Source: Hyphomicrobiales bacterium
GTDB taxonomy: Bacteria > Pseudomonadota > Alphaproteobacteria > Rhizobiales > Xanthobacteraceae
NCBI GenBank assembly: GCA_017305715.1
Contig: JAFKKG010000037.1
Location: 26,522 to 90,521 of the forward strand
DNA: 64,000 bases
Reading direction: 5' to 3'
Shown here: piece by piece, positions 8,362-17,437 of the stretch
Layout: the number at the start of each line of letters is the position of its first letter
How positions within the stretch are numbered: the first letter of the stretch is position 1
Translations under genes and position numbers: made by a program
Notes under the pieces: model-generated
What the model saw: the letters and a program-made list of their open reading frames with translations, nothing else
The model's database searches: none
What the model was told of the DNA's origin: nothing

Positions 8362-8682
8362 GGGGTTCCCGCGCGATGGGAAGCAGTAACGATAAGCGCC
8401 GCCGTGGGGTTTAATTCCCGCTTCGGCACCCCATATCTATTGGCATGGCACATTGGCAAGCTTCGACGACGCGAGAGCCACCGAAGACAAAGGCGGAACT
8501 GCGCCTTATGTTGACTGAGGCAGTCCGCAATACGCAATCGGATGCGGACCAGCGGGCAAAAAGTTCCCCCAAGGTCGAAACCGATAAGCGCTAGCTGGCT
8601 CTCCGCTCGCTCCCTTTTGGGCGGGAAGCGGCTTCAGCGGCGCCGGTCCCCCGTCCAATCAAAAGTCGAAACGGAACAGCGC
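8362..8682. other. Gap without a convincing gene; possible tRNA 3'-end relic
   Basis: No open frame here has coding character. Around 8403-8430 the sequence GTGGGGTTTAATTCCCGC followed by TTCGGCACCCCA resembles a degenerate tRNA T-arm and acceptor end, but no D-arm or anticodon arm precedes it. It may be an old attachment-site relic; I give it low weight. Confidence 0.3.
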
Positions 8683-8919
8683 ATGCGGAAAATTGCTGAA
8701 CCCTCCGAACAGGAGAGGCGTGAGGGGCCGCAAGCGGTATCCTTTCAGATTGCGAATGGCAATTTGCGGCAGCACTGCATCCTGCAGACTGACCTTCCCA
8801 CGAAGCTGCTGGCCCAGAAGTCTCTTCTCACCAATTGGCTGGCCATTGAACGAATGGCGCGCGCGGCGCTTGCGACCGGCAACCTTGAAGATGGCCAGAT
8901 CAAGCTGGGTATGCTCTAA
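8683..8919 (+). CDS. Small hypothetical protein
   Basis: 78 aa from the ATG at 8683, with GGAAC a few bases upstream. A longer frame back to 8542 looks non-coding. I do not recognise the family. The composition is normal and soluble, with a probable helical C-terminal half (LLAQKSLLTNWLAIERMARAAL). It precedes a second small gene on the same strand at 8965 and may be co-transcribed with it. Confidence 0.5.
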   Translation: MRKIAEPSEQERREGPQAVSFQIANGNLRQHCILQTDLPTKLLAQKSLLTNWLAIERMARAALATGNLEDGQIKLGML

Positions 8920-8964
8920 GCAGCGCCTGAGCAGTGGACGTCAGGGTTCGGTTGAGGGGTAGTC

Positions 8965-9144
8965 ATGCTGAAAGATCGCGAAAATATCCTGAACGCACTT
9001 CGTGAGAAGCCGCTCAAGACCTACGAGATCATGAAGCGCGCCAATCTTCCCAATGAGGAAGCCTGCCAGTCGCTGCTGCTGAAAATGCGCGACGAAGGCC
9101 TGATAAAGTTCGACATTCACAAGGGCCGATGGCACACGCCTTGA
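8965..9144 (+). CDS. 59-aa winged-helix-like small protein
   Basis: ATG at 8965 with GAGGGG five bases upstream. The product begins MLKDRENILNALREKPLKTY and continues with an EIMKRANLP segment, a second helix (EEACQSLLLKMRDEGL) and a short beta hairpin (IKFDIHKGRWH). The helix-helix-helix-wing order is that of a minimal winged-helix DNA-binding fold, like the truncated regulators common in rhizobia. No effector domain is present. The function is unknown; a DNA-binding role is inferred from the fold pattern only. Confidence 0.65.
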   Translation: MLKDRENILNALREKPLKTYEIMKRANLPNEEACQSLLLKMRDEGLIKFDIHKGRWHTP

Positions 9145-9302
9145 TCGCCATCGCGTCGCGCCATCACGGTTGAAGTCGGCAACATCCGAATCCCGTCTGT
9201 GTATTTGTGCTGCGTTTGTTCACGCGATCGCTTTTCATGTGCGAAAGGGATTCGCATGGCGTCAAGAATTGACGCCATCGCCGCCCGATGCATCATTGCG
9301 CG

Positions 9303-9512
9303 ATGTTCGGTTTCTTCAGAGGTTGCCGCCTGGCCCGCATGAGCAGCGGGCGCTATTGCGTGGTGCGGGACCTCGGCCTCGTCAAGGGCGGCAAAGGCAT
9401 GCGGCACCATGAGGTGGTGATCGCCTTCAGCGCCCGCGAATTGCTGAGATGGCTGCGCAAGCCGTCGGCGAAGCGGTTCGAGGCGGAAGCCAGTTCACGC
9501 GCCAGTGTCTAG
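9303..9512 (+). CDS. Small hypothetical protein
   Basis: 69 aa from the ATG at 9303; an ATG at 9288 is also possible and no good ribosome-binding site is visible. The protein is very basic (GKGMRHHEV, RWLRKPSAKRF). It has a possible beta strand-helix core (RYCVVRDL, VVIAFSARELLRWL). The family is not recognised. It could be a real small gene or a chance frame in this high-GC stretch. Confidence 0.35.
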   Translation: MFGFFRGCRLARMSSGRYCVVRDLGLVKGGKGMRHHEVVIAFSARELLRWLRKPSAKRFEAEASSRASV

Positions 9513-9591
9513 TTCGGCATCGGGTTTGTTGCTCCCGTATCCATTTATTTCTATTGCAATGTTCGTGCGGCCGAGCAGGGTCGCGGCGTAG

Positions 9592-9620
9592 GACGGCGGG
9601 GCTATTTCCCCGCCGTCTTC
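9592..9620. terminator. Terminator-like hairpin shared by converging genes
   Basis: GACGGCGGGG (9592-9601) pairs perfectly with CCCCGCCGTC (9608-9617) around a 6-nt loop. The stop codon of the minus-strand phosphatase (9602-9604) is in the loop. No T run follows on either strand, so efficiency as an intrinsic terminator is uncertain. The stem core matches that of the strong terminator at 4686. Confidence 0.5.
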
Positions 9621-11440
9621 TGCTTGCCGCTATCGGCTTCCAGCCCGAGCGTGCGGCCGGGGAAGCCCGCGGCGTCGAAATAGCGCTGGGTGCCGACGCG
9701 CTGGAAGTTCAGCACGGTGCGCAGACCATTCGCCGACGGTTTTGAGGTCACGGTGCCGCTGAAGGCCCGCGGTGTTGCGCCGTTGGGCATCGCTTCGGTC
9801 ATGACGCGGCCGATCAGTACGCCCTTGGGCTTTTGCGTCAGCCCCATGATCTTCGCCGCGGTGGCGCCGACATCGGCATTGCTGACGGGCAAATTGTCGA
9901 CATAGCCGGATTTGAAATCGGGACCGATCGCCGCCGTGAAGTTCAAGGTATCGCCGCGGGAAAAGCTGCCATGCATGCCCTGGCCCTGGCGCAGGATGGT
10001 ATCGGCAATCTGCACCGAGCAATTGGTCGGCTCTTCGCATCCCGACGACCAGGAACGGAAATTGACCACGATTTGCGGATGCGGCGTCACCGCCTTGCCC
10101 TTGAGGCCGAGCTGCGACATCGGCAGCGTGCCCGGGAAGCGCCCGAGTTCGTCATCAACGAACAGGCCGCTGACATAATCCTGCTCCAGCAGTGCCTTGA
10201 TGGTGCGGTCCGCGAGCTTGCGCTCCTTGCCGGGAATGTAGATCAGGTCCGATCCGCCATTGGTGGCGACGATCAGGTCAGGCTTGGTGGGGTCCTCGCC
10301 GAGCACGCCGTTGCCGGCCTTGGGGTGGGCGTTGTCGGCGACGCGCGCGTTCTTGTTGTTGGGGTCGAACAGCGGCAGGTCCAGTGCCTTGGCGAGGTCG
10401 ATCGCGAGGAATCCCATCGGCAGGAAATCCTTCGGGGTGTCGTCGTAGGAAATCTTCGCCGACGGACTGGTCTTGCTCTCCTTGGAGATCGTCGAGAACC
10501 CGTGGTCGGAGGAGATCATGATGTTGGTGGAGGCGGTGAGGCCGAGCTCGTCCAGCGCCTTGCGCAGTTGCGCCAGATTGTCGTCGGCGTTCCTGATGCC
10601 GGCCATCGAGGTCGGGCCGTTGATCCCAGGCGTGATGGTGTTGAGGCTGTCGCCGGTATTGTGCTGGCTGCCGTCCGGATCACGCGACCAGAACACCAGC
10701 ACGAACGGCTTGTTGCGCGCCTTGAACATCGGCAGCACGACCTTGGTGGCGACCTCGGCCATATAGGCCTGCTGGGCGACATTGGCGGAGGTGGTGCCGG
10801 GCGTCTTGGCATCGCCCGCCTTGCTGTTGTCGCCGCGCGGCGTCGTCACCAGAGGAAGACCGGCCTTGGTCAGCGCTGCCGTCATCTCGTCGGACAGCGG
10901 AACGCCATTCTTGCCGCCGGTGGAATCGTCGATCACGATGGTGTTCTTGCCGCGGTCGGTGTGGTCGAACAGCAAGGTCGGGCCGAGCTTGCCGATCGCC
11001 GCGGTCGAGAAACCTTTGGCGCGCGCCATCTTCAGGATGGTTTCCTCGTTGAGGTAATCGCCGCCAAAATGGTCATCGATGTCGGCGAGCACCGCGTCGT
11101 TTTCGATGAAGGGGACAACGGTGTCGCCGGCCGGCACCGAGGAATAGCCGGTGTAGATCGTATTCGAAAACGTGCCGGTATCGCCGAGGTAGTGGCCGCT
11201 CGCGATTGCCGAGCCGTTCGCCATGGTGAAGGTCGGAAACAGCGAATGCGAATTTTTGAAATGGACACCCTTGTCGCGGACCTCGGCCATCGCAGGCGCC
11301 GTCTGCGGCGTGACGATGCGCCCCCGCAAACCGTCGGGCACGAACAGGATCAGATTGCGCGGCGTGGCGTTTTGCGCCGTCGCGGCACCCGTGGTCAACA
11401 TGATCAGGCTTGCGGACAGCAACGCAATGGTGCGGCGCAT
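9602..11440 (-). CDS. Secreted alkaline phosphatase superfamily / type I phosphodiesterase protein
   Basis: 612 aa from the ATG at 11440, selected because AGGAG lies eight bases upstream and a Sec signal peptide follows (MRRTIALLSASLIML...GAATAQ). The mature protein opens with LILFVPDGLRG, the metal-binding aspartate of the superfamily. FPTFTMANGSAIASGHYLGDTG supplies the nucleophile region (threonine/serine), FWSRDPDGSQHNTGD supplies metal ligands, and SDHGFS gives the D-H-G motif. It probably hydrolyses a phosphodiester or pyrophosphate bond in the periplasm; the substrate is unknown. Confidence 0.85.
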   Translation of the reverse strand: MRRTIALLSASLIMLTTGAATAQNATPRNLILFVPDGLRGRIVTPQTAPAMAEVRDKGVHFKNSHSLFPTFTMANGSAIASGHYLGDTGTFSNTIYTGYSSVPAGDTVVPFIENDAVLADIDDHFGGDYLNEETILKMARAKGFSTAAIGKLGPTLLFDHTDRGKNTIVIDDSTGGKNGVPLSDEMTAALTKAGLPLVTTPRGDNSKAGDAKTPGTTSANVAQQAYMAEVATKVVLPMFKARNKPFVLVFWSRDPDGSQHNTGDSLNTITPGINGPTSMAGIRNADDNLAQLRKALDELGLTASTNIMISSDHGFSTISKESKTSPSAKISYDDTPKDFLPMGFLAIDLAKALDLPLFDPNNKNARVADNAHPKAGNGVLGEDPTKPDLIVATNGGSDLIYIPGKERKLADRTIKALLEQDYVSGLFVDDELGRFPGTLPMSQLGLKGKAVTPHPQIVVNFRSWSSGCEEPTNCSVQIADTILRQGQGMHGSFSRGDTLNFTAAIGPDFKSGYVDNLPVSNADVGATAAKIMGLTQKPKGVLIGRVMTEAMPNGATPRAFSGTVTSKPSANGLRTVLNFQRVGTQRYFDAAGFPGRTLGLEADSGKQKTAGK

Positions 11441-11703
11441 CGGATTTCTCCTGTGAGAAGCAGTCCCGGCCGGCAGCCGTTGCCCCCGTTTAGTTTTGAT
11501 CTGCGACAGGATTGTTACAGGGAATTTGGCCGGGTCAACCGGCTTTCGCTGCCGGCCCGCCGGCACAATGCGTTTCGCATGGGCCGAGCCAGCGACAACC
11601 GGACACGGTTGTCGCTGTTGGCCGTTCGCCGGATTGTTCGTTAGGATGATCTCAATGACGCTGTCGCCAAAGCCCGATGGGGGAAGGCGGCGAGGGAGGA
11701 CGA

Positions 11704-12534
11704 ATGTTCAAGCGGATTCTGACGGCGGGCTTTATGGGCCTTGCCTTTTCAAGCCTCGTTATTTCCGGCGGCGCGCGGGCGCAGGAGCGCAGCATCACCG
11801 TCGCGTCGACGACCTCGACGGAGCAGTCCGGCCTGTTCGCCCATCTGCTGCCGCGCTTCACGTCCGCGACCGGGATCGCGGTCAAGGTCGTCGCCGTCGG
11901 CACCGGACAGGCGCTCGATATCGGCCGGCGCGGCGACGCCGACGTGGTGTTCGTGCACGACAAGGTCGCGGAGGAAAAATTCCTCGGCGAAGGCTTTGGC
12001 GTGAAGCGGTTTGACGTGATGTACAATGATTTCGTGGTGATCGGGCCGAAGGCCGATCCGGCGCGCATTGCCGGAGCCAAGGATGTCGCCGAAAGCCTGA
12101 AGAAGATCGCAGGCGCCAAGGCCGCCTTCGTATCGCGCGGCGACCGCTCCGGCACCCATGAAGCCGAGCTGCGGCTGTGGAAGATCGCGGGCGTCGATCT
12201 CGCCGCCAGCAAGGGCGACTGGTATCGCGAGATCGGGCAGGGCATGGGCGCAGCCCTCAATATGGCGTCGTCTTCCAACGCCTATCTGATTTCGGATCGT
12301 GGCACCTGGCTTGCGTTCAAGAACCGCGGCGAGCTTGCGATCCTGACCGAAGGCGACAAGCGGCTGTTCAACCAGTATGGCGTCATGCTGGTCAATCCGG
12401 CCAAGCATTCCGGCGTCAAGGCCGGGGATGGCCAGGCCTTCATCGACTGGCTGATCTCGCCTGCCGGACAGGCTGCTATCGCGGACTATAGGGTCGGCGG
12501 CGAGCAGCTATTTTTCCCCAACGCGGCCAACTAG
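11704..12534 (+). CDS. tupA: Tungstate-type ABC transporter substrate-binding protein
   Basis: 276 aa. The ATG at 11704 is preceded by GGAGG, and a signal peptide ends at GGARAQ. The mature N-terminus ITVASTTSTEQSGL is the TTTS-type oxyanion-binding motif of TupA. Later features are GTGQALDIGRRGDADVVFVHD, FVSRGDRSGTHEAE and MASSSNAYLISDRGTWL, all diagnostic of the tungstate-binding family (PBP-like 2). It would deliver tungstate or molybdate to the permease. Unusually the permease gene is not downstream but convergent, overlapping the last 27 bp of this gene. No ATPase gene is in the window. Confidence 0.88.
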   Translation: MFKRILTAGFMGLAFSSLVISGGARAQERSITVASTTSTEQSGLFAHLLPRFTSATGIAVKVVAVGTGQALDIGRRGDADVVFVHDKVAEEKFLGEGFGVKRFDVMYNDFVVIGPKADPARIAGAKDVAESLKKIAGAKAAFVSRGDRSGTHEAELRLWKIAGVDLAASKGDWYREIGQGMGAALNMASSSNAYLISDRGTWLAFKNRGELAILTEGDKRLFNQYGVMLVNPAKHSGVKAGDGQAFIDWLISPAGQAAIADYRVGGEQLFFPNAAN

Positions 12535-13206
12535 CAGGAACGCCACCATACTGACGGTGACGCTGAGCAACACCAGGATCAGCCCGAGCCCGAGGGCGAG
12601 CGACAATTCGCCCTTGCTGGTTTCGAGCGCGATCGTGGTGGTCATGGTCCTCGTGTAGCCACGGATATTGCCGCCGACGACGATGATGGCGCCGACCTCG
12701 GCGATCGCGCGGCCGAAGGCGGCGAGGAACGCCGTCAGCAGCGACGCGCGCCCCAGCGCGAACAGCAATGCCATGCTGCGCAGGCTGGAAAGCCCGTCGG
12801 TGCGGGCGAGATCGGCGTATTCGGTCCACAACAGCGACGCCGGGCGATGCACCAGCGAAATCACGATCGGCGTGGTGAGCAGCGTTTGTGCGATGATCAT
12901 GGCCGACGGAGTGAACAGCAACCCGGCAAAACCGAGCGGCCCGGAGCGCGAGAGCAGGAGATAGATCACAAGCCCGGCCACCACCGGCGGCAGACCGAGC
13001 AGCGCGTTGGCCAGCACGATGATCGCCTGCCTGCCGCGAAACCGGCTGATCGCGAGCCAGACGCCGAGCGGCGCGCCAATCGCTAGCGCAATCAGGCTCG
13101 CCGACAGGCTGACGCGCAGCGACAGCCAGACGATACCGAGCAGTTCGGCATCGAGGCTGCCGATCAGCGCAAGGGCCGCGGCGACGGAGTGGGTGAAATC
13201 GTTCAT
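12508..13206 (-). CDS. tupB: Tungstate-type ABC transporter permease
   Basis: 232 aa from the ATG at 13206; a longer frame to 13281 is open but unneeded. There are five to six membrane segments, with the permease EAA loop visible as YADLARTDGLSSLRSMALLFALGRASLLTAFLAAFGRAIAEVGA. The C-terminal GGNIRGYTRTMTTTIALETSKGE is typical of TupB/WtpB-like permeases. It would form the membrane channel for the binding protein encoded at 11704. The two genes are tail-to-tail with a 27-bp overlap, so they are not one operon, against the usual tupABC order. Confidence 0.88.
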   Translation of the reverse strand: MNDFTHSVAAALALIGSLDAELLGIVWLSLRVSLSASLIALAIGAPLGVWLAISRFRGRQAIIVLANALLGLPPVVAGLVIYLLLSRSGPLGFAGLLFTPSAMIIAQTLLTTPIVISLVHRPASLLWTEYADLARTDGLSSLRSMALLFALGRASLLTAFLAAFGRAIAEVGAIIVVGGNIRGYTRTMTTTIALETSKGELSLALGLGLILVLLSVTVSMVAFLLVGRVGEK

Positions 13207-13400
13207 GACGGCCTGCCAAGCGAGGGGCGACCCTGTTATTTCCCGCCATCCGATTCGAGGCAATGAACCGAAATGCGGCACGCACGCGCGGCATGTCCCG
13301 GATACCGCAATATTCGGCCGCCCGGTTCCGCCGTAAGCAAACGTTTAGCCGCCGGCGCTAAAGTAGCCGTGCTCCCATCCGCATTAACCACCGGTTAGTC

Positions 13401-13934
13401 ATGCGCCTGTTGCCGATGAGCCCAGACAAGCCTTGGCGTTCGATCAAGGCGCAATGGAAAAAGGACGCCGAAAGCGTCGGCGAGGATTTTTCGACCTTTT
13501 CGACGGGAAGCTATGCGGCTTTCGACGCCCTGACCAAGGACGGCGACAACCCAAGCCTGTATTACCTCTCGGACGGCGAGAAGATCCACGCGGCCTGCCA
13601 GGTCAGCCGCCTGATGATGAGCAAATTCCCGACCCCGATCCTGCGCACGCGCTTCGTCGTGGTATCCCCGCTCTACGATCTCGGCGTGATGGATGCCGGA
13701 CAGTATGCCCAGACCATGGTCGCCCTGTTCTGCGGCATCGTCTGGCTGTCGCGGGATACGCTGTCGGCCGGCCATATCCGGTTCTTCCTCAAGAGCCCCG
13801 GTGATGCGCAGTTCTTCGCGGCGCTGCGGGCCGTGACCGAGCTTTCGCCATTCTCGGCCTTCACGATCGACGGGGCCTTGATCGAGTGCTCGTTGAAAGG
13901 GGCGGAAGTTCCAGAAGCCATGGAAATGGCCTGA
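13401..13934 (+). CDS. Conserved-looking hypothetical protein
   Basis: 177 aa from the ATG at 13401; the ATG at 13416 is an alternative. I do not recognise a named domain. The sequence is a well-ordered alpha/beta mix with strong coding character (FDALTKDGDNPSLYYLSDGEKI, then RTRFVVVSPLYDLGVMDAGQ). There is no signal peptide or membrane segment, so it is probably cytoplasmic. It is followed at about 100 bp by the large GGDEF-EAL gene and could share its transcript, but no functional link is evident. Confidence 0.65.
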   Translation: MRLLPMSPDKPWRSIKAQWKKDAESVGEDFSTFSTGSYAAFDALTKDGDNPSLYYLSDGEKIHAACQVSRLMMSKFPTPILRTRFVVVSPLYDLGVMDAGQYAQTMVALFCGIVWLSRDTLSAGHIRFFLKSPGDAQFFAALRAVTELSPFSAFTIDGALIECSLKGAEVPEAMEMA

Positions 13935-14030
13935 TCTTTCAAGCCGCTCCTTAACCCTGCGATAACTGATTTTGCTAACGCCCCCTTGGGTTGTGCTCCC
14001 TTACAACAAGCGGCTGTGGGGACAAGGGAA

Positions 14031-16751
14031 ATGCCGGGTAGTTCATGTCAGGACGTCATCGCGGGGAGCACGCCGCGGCCGCCGGCCCGCGCGCCGTCCC
14101 GGATGCGTCTGGGCGTGGTGCAGTGGCTGATCCTGTGCGCCGCGGCGACGGTGATCGCGATCATGCTCGGCACCGGCTATTTCGCGCTGCAATTCCGCGA
14201 GCGCGCGCTCGAAGTGGCCGAACGTGAACTCAGCAACACCGCGCTCCTGCTGTCGCGCCATTTCGACCAGCAGCTCAGCGATCTCCAGCATGTCCACGAC
14301 GACGTCGTCTCCTACATGCGGGCGGACCAGGTCGGCACGGCGGATGAATTCGAAAAGCGCATGTCGACCTTGAGCGCGCATGAAATGCTGCGCGCCAAGC
14401 TGGCGGCGTTGCCGTATGTCGGCGGCCTGAACCTGTTCAATGCCAAGGGCTGGCTGATCAATTCCTCCGAGATGTGGCCGGTGGCGGATGTCAACGTTCA
14501 CGACCGGCGTTACTTCCAGGAGTTCACCTCGGGAAGACCCACGCCCGAGGTGTTCGTCGAGCCGGTCGTCAGCAAGGTTACGAAGGTCTGGACCACGGTG
14601 TTCGCGCGCAAGATCGTCGGCCGTAACGGCGAGATCATCGGCTTTGCCAGCCGCGGCGTCGAGCCGACGCATTTCGAGGATTTCGTGGGTTCGCTGGCGT
14701 TGAACCGCGATACCGCGATTTCGATGATCCATCACGACGGCACCATCATCGCCCGCTATCCGAAGGACGCCAAGCTGGTGGGCGTGAATGTCGGCAAATC
14801 GCCGTCGTTTCAGCGGGTGCTTGCTCTGAACGGCAATCTCTCGGGACATTTCAAGAGTTCGTCGGAGAGCGAGGACAAGGTTGGCGCGGCCCGCTCGCTG
14901 ATGCATTTTCCGATCCTGATCGTTGCGACCACCAGGACCGAGACCGCGCTTGCCGACTGGCGGGCGCAGACCAAGCTGCAGTTTTGTGCGGCGGCGCTCG
15001 CGATCGTGGTCGTTGTCGTCATGATCTTCCTGATCGTGCGCCAGTTGCGCCGCCAGCACGCCGCCGCCCAGCACAAGCTCTCGGAAAAGACCCAGCATCT
15101 GGACTCCGCCATCAACAACATGACCCAGGGCCTGTTGCTGTTCGATGCCTCGGGTCGCCTGGTGATCTGCAACCAGCAATATATCGACATGTTCGGCGTA
15201 TCGCCCGACGTCGTCAAACCGGGCTGCCATCTGCGCGACATCATCCTGCACCGCCAGCAGCAGGGCACCTTTGTCGGCGATGTCGATGCCTATTGCGCGA
15301 AATTTCTCAATCCTACCGACGGCGGCGTCCGGATCACCGAGACGACGATGCCGGACGGGCGCACGATCCAGCTGATCTACCAGAGCTCGCCCGATGGTGG
15401 TTGGACGACGACGCTGGAAGACGTGACCGAGCGGCGGCGCGTGCAGGCCCGGATCCAGCATCTCGCGCATTACGACGCGCTGACCAATCTGCCGAACCGC
15501 ACGCTGTTCCAGCGCCATGCCGAGGGGCTGCTGCTGGAGTCCGCCGCCGCGCAATTTGCGATTCTCTATATCGATATCGACGAATTCAAGCGCATCAACG
15601 ATTCCCTGGGGCACCTGATCGGCGACGAGTTCCTCAAGGGCGTCGCGGATCGGCTGCGCCAGTCGGTCGGACCCGACGATTTCATTGCGCGCCTCGGCGG
15701 CGACGAGTTCGCCGTCGTGCAGCGTAACGTCACGTGCGATGACGACGTCAGCATTCTGGTCGGGCGGATCTACGAGCGGCTGCGCACGCCGTTCGATTGC
15801 AACGGCCATTGCCTGTCCAGCGACGCCAGCATCGGGGTCGCCGTCGCGCCGCACGACGGCACCGATTTGTTCGGGCTGCTGAAGAGCGCCGATCTGGCGA
15901 TGTATGCGGCCAAGGCCGCGGGCCGCCGGACCCATCGCTTTTTCGAACCGGCCATGGAAAAACAGGCGAACCTTCGCCGCGAGCTCGAGAGCGACATGCG
16001 CGCGGCACTGGCCGAGGGCGGGTTTGAACTGCACTACCAGCCGCTGGTCGACTTGCGGAACGACGACGTCAAGGGTTGCGAAGCGCTGCTGCGCTGGCGG
16101 CATCCGCTGCGCGGCATGGTTTCGCCCGCCGATTTCATTCCGGTGGCCGAGGATACCGGCCTGATCGAGGAGATCGGGCAGTGGGTGCTCAGGACCGCCT
16201 GCGCGGAGGCGGCGACCTGGCCGGCGCATATGCGCATCGCCGTCAACGTCTCGCCGATCCAGTTCCGCTCGCAATCGCTGTCGCTGAAGGTCGCAGCCGT
16301 GCTCGCCGAGACCGGGCTCGACCCGCGCCGGCTCGAGCTCGAGATCACGGAAGCCGTGCTGATCGCCGACGATGACGCCGCACTCGTTGCGCTTAATCAG
16401 TTGCGGGCGCTCGGCGTCCACATCGCGCTCGACGATTTCGGAACCGGCTATTCCTCGCTGCAATATCTGCAGCGCTTCCCGTTCGACAAGATCAAGATCG
16501 ACCGCAGCTTCGTCAAGGAAGTGACGCGCAATTCGAGTTCGGCCTCCATCATCAAGGCGGTGGTGAGCATCGCCGCCGACCGCAACATGGTGACGACGGC
16601 CGAAGGCGTCGAGACCTTGCAGCAGCGCGAGACCGTGCAGAATCTGGGCTGCACGCAGATGCAGGGATATCTGTTCAGCGCCGCACGACCGGCGCATGAA
16701 ATCCGTGCGTTGCTGGCGGTATGCCCTGATGCGGTCGAGAACGCGGCCTGA
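14031..16751 (+). CDS. Membrane-bound GGDEF-EAL protein with periplasmic CACHE-type sensor and PAS
   Basis: 906 aa from the ATG at 14031. Order: membrane helix (about 28-50), periplasmic sensor of roughly 270 residues with dCACHE character (DRRYFQEFTSGRPTPEVFVEPVVSK), second helix (AALAIVVVVVMIFLIV), PAS (DSAINNMTQGLLLFDASGRLVI), GGDEF (ARLGGDEFAVV) and EAL. GGDEF is intact, but there is no RxxD inhibitory site at the usual position. The EAL domain keeps EALLRWRHP, DDFGTGYSSL, KIDRSF and EGVET. Both cyclic-di-GMP synthesis and hydrolysis look possible, gated by an external ligand. Confidence 0.92.
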   Translation: MPGSSCQDVIAGSTPRPPARAPSRMRLGVVQWLILCAAATVIAIMLGTGYFALQFRERALEVAERELSNTALLLSRHFDQQLSDLQHVHDDVVSYMRADQVGTADEFEKRMSTLSAHEMLRAKLAALPYVGGLNLFNAKGWLINSSEMWPVADVNVHDRRYFQEFTSGRPTPEVFVEPVVSKVTKVWTTVFARKIVGRNGEIIGFASRGVEPTHFEDFVGSLALNRDTAISMIHHDGTIIARYPKDAKLVGVNVGKSPSFQRVLALNGNLSGHFKSSSESEDKVGAARSLMHFPILIVATTRTETALADWRAQTKLQFCAAALAIVVVVVMIFLIVRQLRRQHAAAQHKLSEKTQHLDSAINNMTQGLLLFDASGRLVICNQQYIDMFGVSPDVVKPGCHLRDIILHRQQQGTFVGDVDAYCAKFLNPTDGGVRITETTMPDGRTIQLIYQSSPDGGWTTTLEDVTERRRVQARIQHLAHYDALTNLPNRTLFQRHAEGLLLESAAAQFAILYIDIDEFKRINDSLGHLIGDEFLKGVADRLRQSVGPDDFIARLGGDEFAVVQRNVTCDDDVSILVGRIYERLRTPFDCNGHCLSSDASIGVAVAPHDGTDLFGLLKSADLAMYAAKAAGRRTHRFFEPAMEKQANLRRELESDMRAALAEGGFELHYQPLVDLRNDDVKGCEALLRWRHPLRGMVSPADFIPVAEDTGLIEEIGQWVLRTACAEAATWPAHMRIAVNVSPIQFRSQSLSLKVAAVLAETGLDPRRLELEITEAVLIADDDAALVALNQLRALGVHIALDDFGTGYSSLQYLQRFPFDKIKIDRSFVKEVTRNSSSASIIKAVVSIAADRNMVTTAEGVETLQQRETVQNLGCTQMQGYLFSAARPAHEIRALLAVCPDAVENAA

Positions 16752-16825
16752 AAAGCCGCAAGTCTCCTGGAACCCTCCCTATAGCTACGCGTTCTCCTGC
16801 CGGGGCCGACCCAGGCAGACAATCC

Positions 16826-17122
16826 ATGCGAATTGCATATGCTTTTGCGCCCGTGCTGTTGCTCGGCAGTTCGCTGGCACACGCAGAGACCGGGCTTGCG
16901 TCGTATTATCACGGCATCGGCAGAGGCGGCGAGATGACGTGCGCGCACCGCAGCCGGCCATTCGGAACCAGGCTGCGGGTTACCCGCGGCAACCATACGA
17001 TCGAGTGCCGCGTCAACGACCGCGGCCCGTTCGTTCGCGGCCGCATCATCGACGTCTCGACCAGCGCGGCGCGCGCACTCGGAATGATAGGCGCCGGTGT
17101 CGTCCGGGTCGTGGTTGAATAG
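16826..17122 (+). CDS. RlpA-like double-psi beta-barrel protein
   Basis: 98 aa with a signal peptide (MRIAYAFAPVLLLGSSLAHAE). The mature domain holds GLASYYHG, TCAHRSRPFGTRLRVT, VNDRGPFVRGRIIDVSTSAARALGM and a final VRVVVE. This is a minimal RlpA/septal lytic transglycosylase DPBB domain without a SPOR domain. It includes the catalytic-type aspartate in NDRGPF and the histidine in CAHRSRPFG. It should act on denuded peptidoglycan or in the periplasm. Two cysteines (C38 and C63 of the precursor) may form a disulfide. Confidence 0.88.
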   Translation: MRIAYAFAPVLLLGSSLAHAETGLASYYHGIGRGGEMTCAHRSRPFGTRLRVTRGNHTIECRVNDRGPFVRGRIIDVSTSAARALGMIGAGVVRVVVE

Positions 17123-17125
17123 AAG

Positions 17126-17437
17126 TTACTGGACGTGTGCCTTCCCGGAAGTGAGGGCAGGCTTGCGATGCTTTCCTGACGGTCGATCGGTCACCTTATC
17201 ACCGATTGTGGTCATTCGGAGCAAGTTCCCGTCGATGTAGGCCTGACCGTTGGCAACGATGCGATCCACAACCGAATCGCTGACAATCCTTGCTCCAAAT
17301 CGCCAGCCTCCACGGTCGCGTCGTTCGAATGGCCCAAACACAAGCAAGCGCAAAACCATCTTATCGTAGATGTTGTCGGTGGAGATTTTGGAAGTTCTCC
17401 GGCCATCTCGGCAGGACGCGTTACTCATGCCAGGCAT
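17126..17437 (-). CDS. Small hypothetical protein
   Basis: 103 aa. AGGG lies just upstream of the ATG at 17437; an ATG at 17428 is also possible. The core (DKMVLRLLVFGPFERRDRGGWRFGARIVSDSVVDRIVANGQAYIDG, quoted here only as a region at residues about 26-70) looks like a compact alpha/beta domain, perhaps a winged-helix-like fold. It is convergent with the RlpA-like gene, 3 bp apart. The function is unknown. Confidence 0.5.
   Translation of the reverse strand: MPGMSNASCRDGRRTSKISTDNIYDKMVLRLLVFGPFERRDRGGWRFGARIVSDSVVDRIVANGQAYIDGNLLRMTTIGDKVTDRPSGKHRKPALTSGKAHVQ

Noticed and set aside
8403-8430. tRNA-like T-arm and acceptor end
   Set aside because: The T-arm stem is imperfect and no other arm of a tRNA is present, so it is not called as a tRNA.
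14043-16697. 884-codon minus-strand frame through the GGDEF-EAL gene
   Set aside because: Antisense shadow; composition is Arg/His/Gly-rich and no family motif is seen, whereas the plus strand has intact catalytic motifs.
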